A DNA stretch of 7,365 bases, taken from an uncultured Eubacteriales bacterium. GTDB lineage: Bacteria > Bacillota > Clostridia > Oscillospirales > Oscillospiraceae. Location: the NCBI GenBank assembly GCA_902465435.1, contig CABQNH010000056.1, positions 1-7,365 of the forward strand. Direction: 5' to 3'. A program made the translations under genes and the position numbers. Below the pieces are notes generated by a model. The model worked only from the letters and a program-made list of their open reading frames with translations, was not told where the DNA came from and searched no databases. Numbering within the stretch: the first letter of the stretch is position 1; each line of letters begins with the position of its first letter. Positions 6,056 to 7,365 of this stretch are shown piece after piece.

Positions 6056-7090
6056 ATGGCGCAGCAAGCAGATGCCGCCTATCAGGAAAAGAACTATCTC
6101 AGTGCGTATTCCCTGTACCGCAGGCAGACGCAGGAAAATGCAGAGGCTTACCGCGCCGTATTCCGGGCCGGGCTCTGTGCCGGATATCTATCGAAGGAAA
6201 GCGGCCTGCGCATGGACGAGCTGATGGACAGCTATGTGCAGGCAAGACGAATTCTCTCCGTCCTGCGGCGGAAAAAACAGCTTTCCCCGGAATTTGCAGA
6301 GGAAGAGGCAGACCGGATGCTCGCAGAGCTTCGGGAATTTGCCCTTGGCTATCCGGGCGGCTATGGGAAGCTGAAATCCCGTGTTGTCTTTGAAAACGCG
6401 CAGGACGCCCAGCACTATCTCTCTGTCATGCAGAACGCCGCAGAGCTGATGTGCCGCGTAAGCGACGTGATGGAGCTGAACCATGAGGACTGGAAAAAAG
6501 AGCTGCTTTCCGCCGCGATCGACACAAGTACGCGGGCACTAAAATATGACAAGCTGACCTATAAGGACGGCATGACGGAAAAGGACGGCAAACAGGTTCC
6601 GGTTTACGGCAGCTTCAAGGCAGACAAAGAATACCGCAAACGACTTCTTACGCTGCGCGAGCGAGCTGTGAACGACTTTAACAGTCTTCCGTCCATTGTT
6701 GCTCAGGCGGACCGCTACACCAGCGAAATTGAAGCGGAAAAGGCGGTTTTATCCGCCTATCAGCAGGCGCGCAAGCGTTTTTTAGAATCCGCGCCGGAGC
6801 AAAAGCACGCGCTTCGCCGTCTGCGCGGCAATGCGCTGCTTGCCGCCGCACTGCTGGCCGTACTGTTCGGGCTGCTGGCCGCGCTGGTTCGCTGGAGCTG
6901 GGCGCTGTGCGGTCTGGCCGCTCTGCTGCTCGATGCGCTGACACTGCACATTTTGACCGTCCGCTTTGAAAAGCGGAGCTTTCCCGCGCCGCTGCTCGCG
7001 CAGAAAAGCGCGGCAAAGCAAAGCCGCAAAACGCTTGCGAAGAAGAAGGCGGAGCGGCGTAGATTCAAATCCAAAACCATGAAGCATTAA
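6056..7090 (+). CDS. Hypothetical membrane-anchored protein with TPR-like N-terminus, two C-terminal membrane helices and a basic tail
   Basis: I do not recognise this 344-residue protein. It opens without a signal peptide, in a helix pattern like a tetratricopeptide unit (AAYQEKNYLSAYSLYRRQ, then a second helix to ~residue 45). The middle, to ~residue 255, is strongly charged and mostly helical, with heptad-like stretches at ~205-255. A short non-helical insert near 170-185 holds KDGMTEKDGKQVP. Two hydrophobic helices follow at ~259-278 and ~282-303 with only a few residues between them, so they form a hairpin. The tail (~305-344) is very rich in K and R. The basic flanks before the first helix and after the second suggest both ends face the cytoplasm. 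The gene stands alone and diverges from the YfhO gene. A scaffold or tethering role is a guess. The coding frame is well supported by the ribosome binding site, promoter and codon use. Confidence 0.85.
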   Translation: MAQQADAAYQEKNYLSAYSLYRRQTQENAEAYRAVFRAGLCAGYLSKESGLRMDELMDSYVQARRILSVLRRKKQLSPEFAEEEADRMLAELREFALGYPGGYGKLKSRVVFENAQDAQHYLSVMQNAAELMCRVSDVMELNHEDWKKELLSAAIDTSTRALKYDKLTYKDGMTEKDGKQVPVYGSFKADKEYRKRLLTLRERAVNDFNSLPSIVAQADRYTSEIEAEKAVLSAYQQARKRFLESAPEQKHALRRLRGNALLAAALLAVLFGLLAALVRWSWALCGLAALLLDALTLHILTVRFEKRSFPAPLLAQKSAAKQSRKTLAKKKAERRRFKSKTMKH

Positions 7091-7114
7091 TTAAGAACGC
7101 CCCAAGGGGAAAAG

Positions 7115-7147
7115 CTGCCCGCTTTTGTGCAATGCAAAAGCGGGCAG
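7115..7147 (+). terminator. Probable (bidirectional) terminator after the orphan gene
   Basis: A perfect 13 bp stem (arms 7115-7127 and 7135-7147, core CTGCCCGC) with a 7-base loop begins 24 bases after the stop codon. On the plus strand only two T residues follow. On the minus strand the stem is followed by CTTTTCCCC, a better U-tract. It may therefore end transcription from the right as well as from the orphan gene. Confidence 0.6.
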
Positions 7148-7148
7148 T

Positions 7149-7182
7149 TCAGCGTGTCAAAAAAAACTTTTTGACACGCTGA
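7149..7182. repeat. Second long stem-loop, 15 bp perfect stem, directly after the terminator
   Basis: Arms 7149-7163 and 7168-7182 pair over 15 bases without mismatch around a 4-base AAAC loop. The lower stem is TCAGCGTGTC and its complement, and the upper part is pure A-T. The poly-T lies inside the stem rather than after it, so this is not a standard terminator in either direction. It begins one base after the preceding stem ends. It could act as a transcript-end stabiliser or a dispersed intergenic repeat. Confidence 0.5.
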
Positions 7183-7211
7183 CAGACGATCAAGAAAGTT
7201 TGGAAGGCAAG

Positions 7212-7259
7212 GAATCTCGCGCCTGTAGGCGTACATAGGTACGGTAAGGCGCGAGTTTC
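7212..7259. repeat. Bulged stem-loop element
   Basis: The outer stem has 9 perfect pairs (7216-7224 with 7247-7255, CTCGCGCCT and its complement), extended by three more pairs beyond a single T-T mismatch. After an asymmetric internal loop, CGTAC (7230-7234) pairs with GTACG (7239-7243) around an ATAG loop. Two nested stems with an internal loop look more like a folded RNA or a REP-type palindrome than chance. I cannot assign it to a known family. Confidence 0.4.
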
Positions 7260-7299
7260 GAAGTAAGTCAAAACAATAAATATTTCCTTGTTTTTGAAC

Positions 7300-7320
7300 G
7301 CAATTTATTTCGCAAATTGC
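7300..7320. repeat. Small AT-rich inverted repeat
   Basis: GCAATTT (7300-7306) and AAATTGC (7314-7320) form a 7 bp stem with a 7-base loop in AT-rich sequence. It may belong to the same intergenic element as the larger stem-loop at 7212-7259. Alone it is weak. Confidence 0.3.
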
Positions 7321-7365
7321 AAGTGCAAGTTGGACACCTGCACGGTAGAACTTAGTGAATCAGAG

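Larger units (their letters stand above)
7091..7365. other. Non-coding, inverted-repeat-rich stretch to the right edge
   Basis: No credible reading frame lies here on either strand. The stretch holds four separate stem-loops, annotated individually, plus a small CCCC-AA-GGGG palindrome at 7100-7109. Base composition shifts from GC-rich to AT-rich after about 7260. No tRNA, rRNA or coding remnant is recognised. Confidence 0.6.

Noticed and set aside
7225..7259. Group II intron domain V, prompted by a GTACGGT stretch in the bulged hairpin
   Set aside because: The 34-base domain V layout with its AGC/CCG catalytic triad and GNRA loop is not present, and no intron-encoded protein is in the window.
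1..7365. A defence, toxin-antitoxin, mobile or CRISPR system
   Set aside because: No nuclease pair, transposase, integrase, reverse transcriptase or regular direct-repeat array is visible. The three genes are an exported nucleotidase, an envelope membrane protein and an unassigned membrane protein.

Overview
The window looks like chromosomal DNA of a Clostridia-type Firmicute, probably a gut Oscillospiraceae/Oscillospirales member. I infer this from moderately GC-rich DNA with GCC/CTG/GGC-heavy codon use, strong AGGAGG-type ribosome binding sites, sigma-A-like promoters, a YfhO-family envelope protein, and a secreted nucleotidase with the repeat and CxxC modules typical of gut Clostridia surface proteins. 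No species can be named from sequence alone.

Layout: (1) Positions 1-2899, minus strand, hold a secreted CpdB-like nucleotidase/cyclic phosphodiesterase. It is the largest gene here and is cut by the left edge. It has a signal peptide, a complete metallophosphatase core, a 5'-nucleotidase C-terminal domain, two tandem copies of a ~132-residue module, and the start of a CxxC repeat tail. (2) Positions 2900-3008 are a compact junction holding the nucleotidase promoter and ribosome binding site and the terminator of the next gene. (3) Positions 3009-5684, minus strand, encode an 891-residue YfhO-family polytopic membrane protein, probably involved in envelope polymer glycosylation. (4) Positions 5685-6055 are a divergent regulatory region with outward promoters and a GC-rich, hairpin-forming leader. 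(5) Positions 6056-7090, plus strand, encode an unrecognised 344-residue protein with a TPR-like N-terminal part, a helical middle, two C-terminal membrane helices and a basic tail. (6) Positions 7091-7365 are non-coding but rich in inverted repeats.

The two minus-strand genes are separate units, because a terminator and a new promoter lie between them. What they share is location: one product is exported and scavenges nucleotides outside the membrane, the other probably modifies the envelope. The plus-strand protein is probably membrane-anchored with both ends in the cytoplasm, and nothing ties it functionally to the other two. I see no transposase, integrase, CRISPR array, tRNA, rRNA or defence-like gene. 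The most open questions are the orphan membrane protein, its structured leader, and the inverted-repeat-rich block at the right end.
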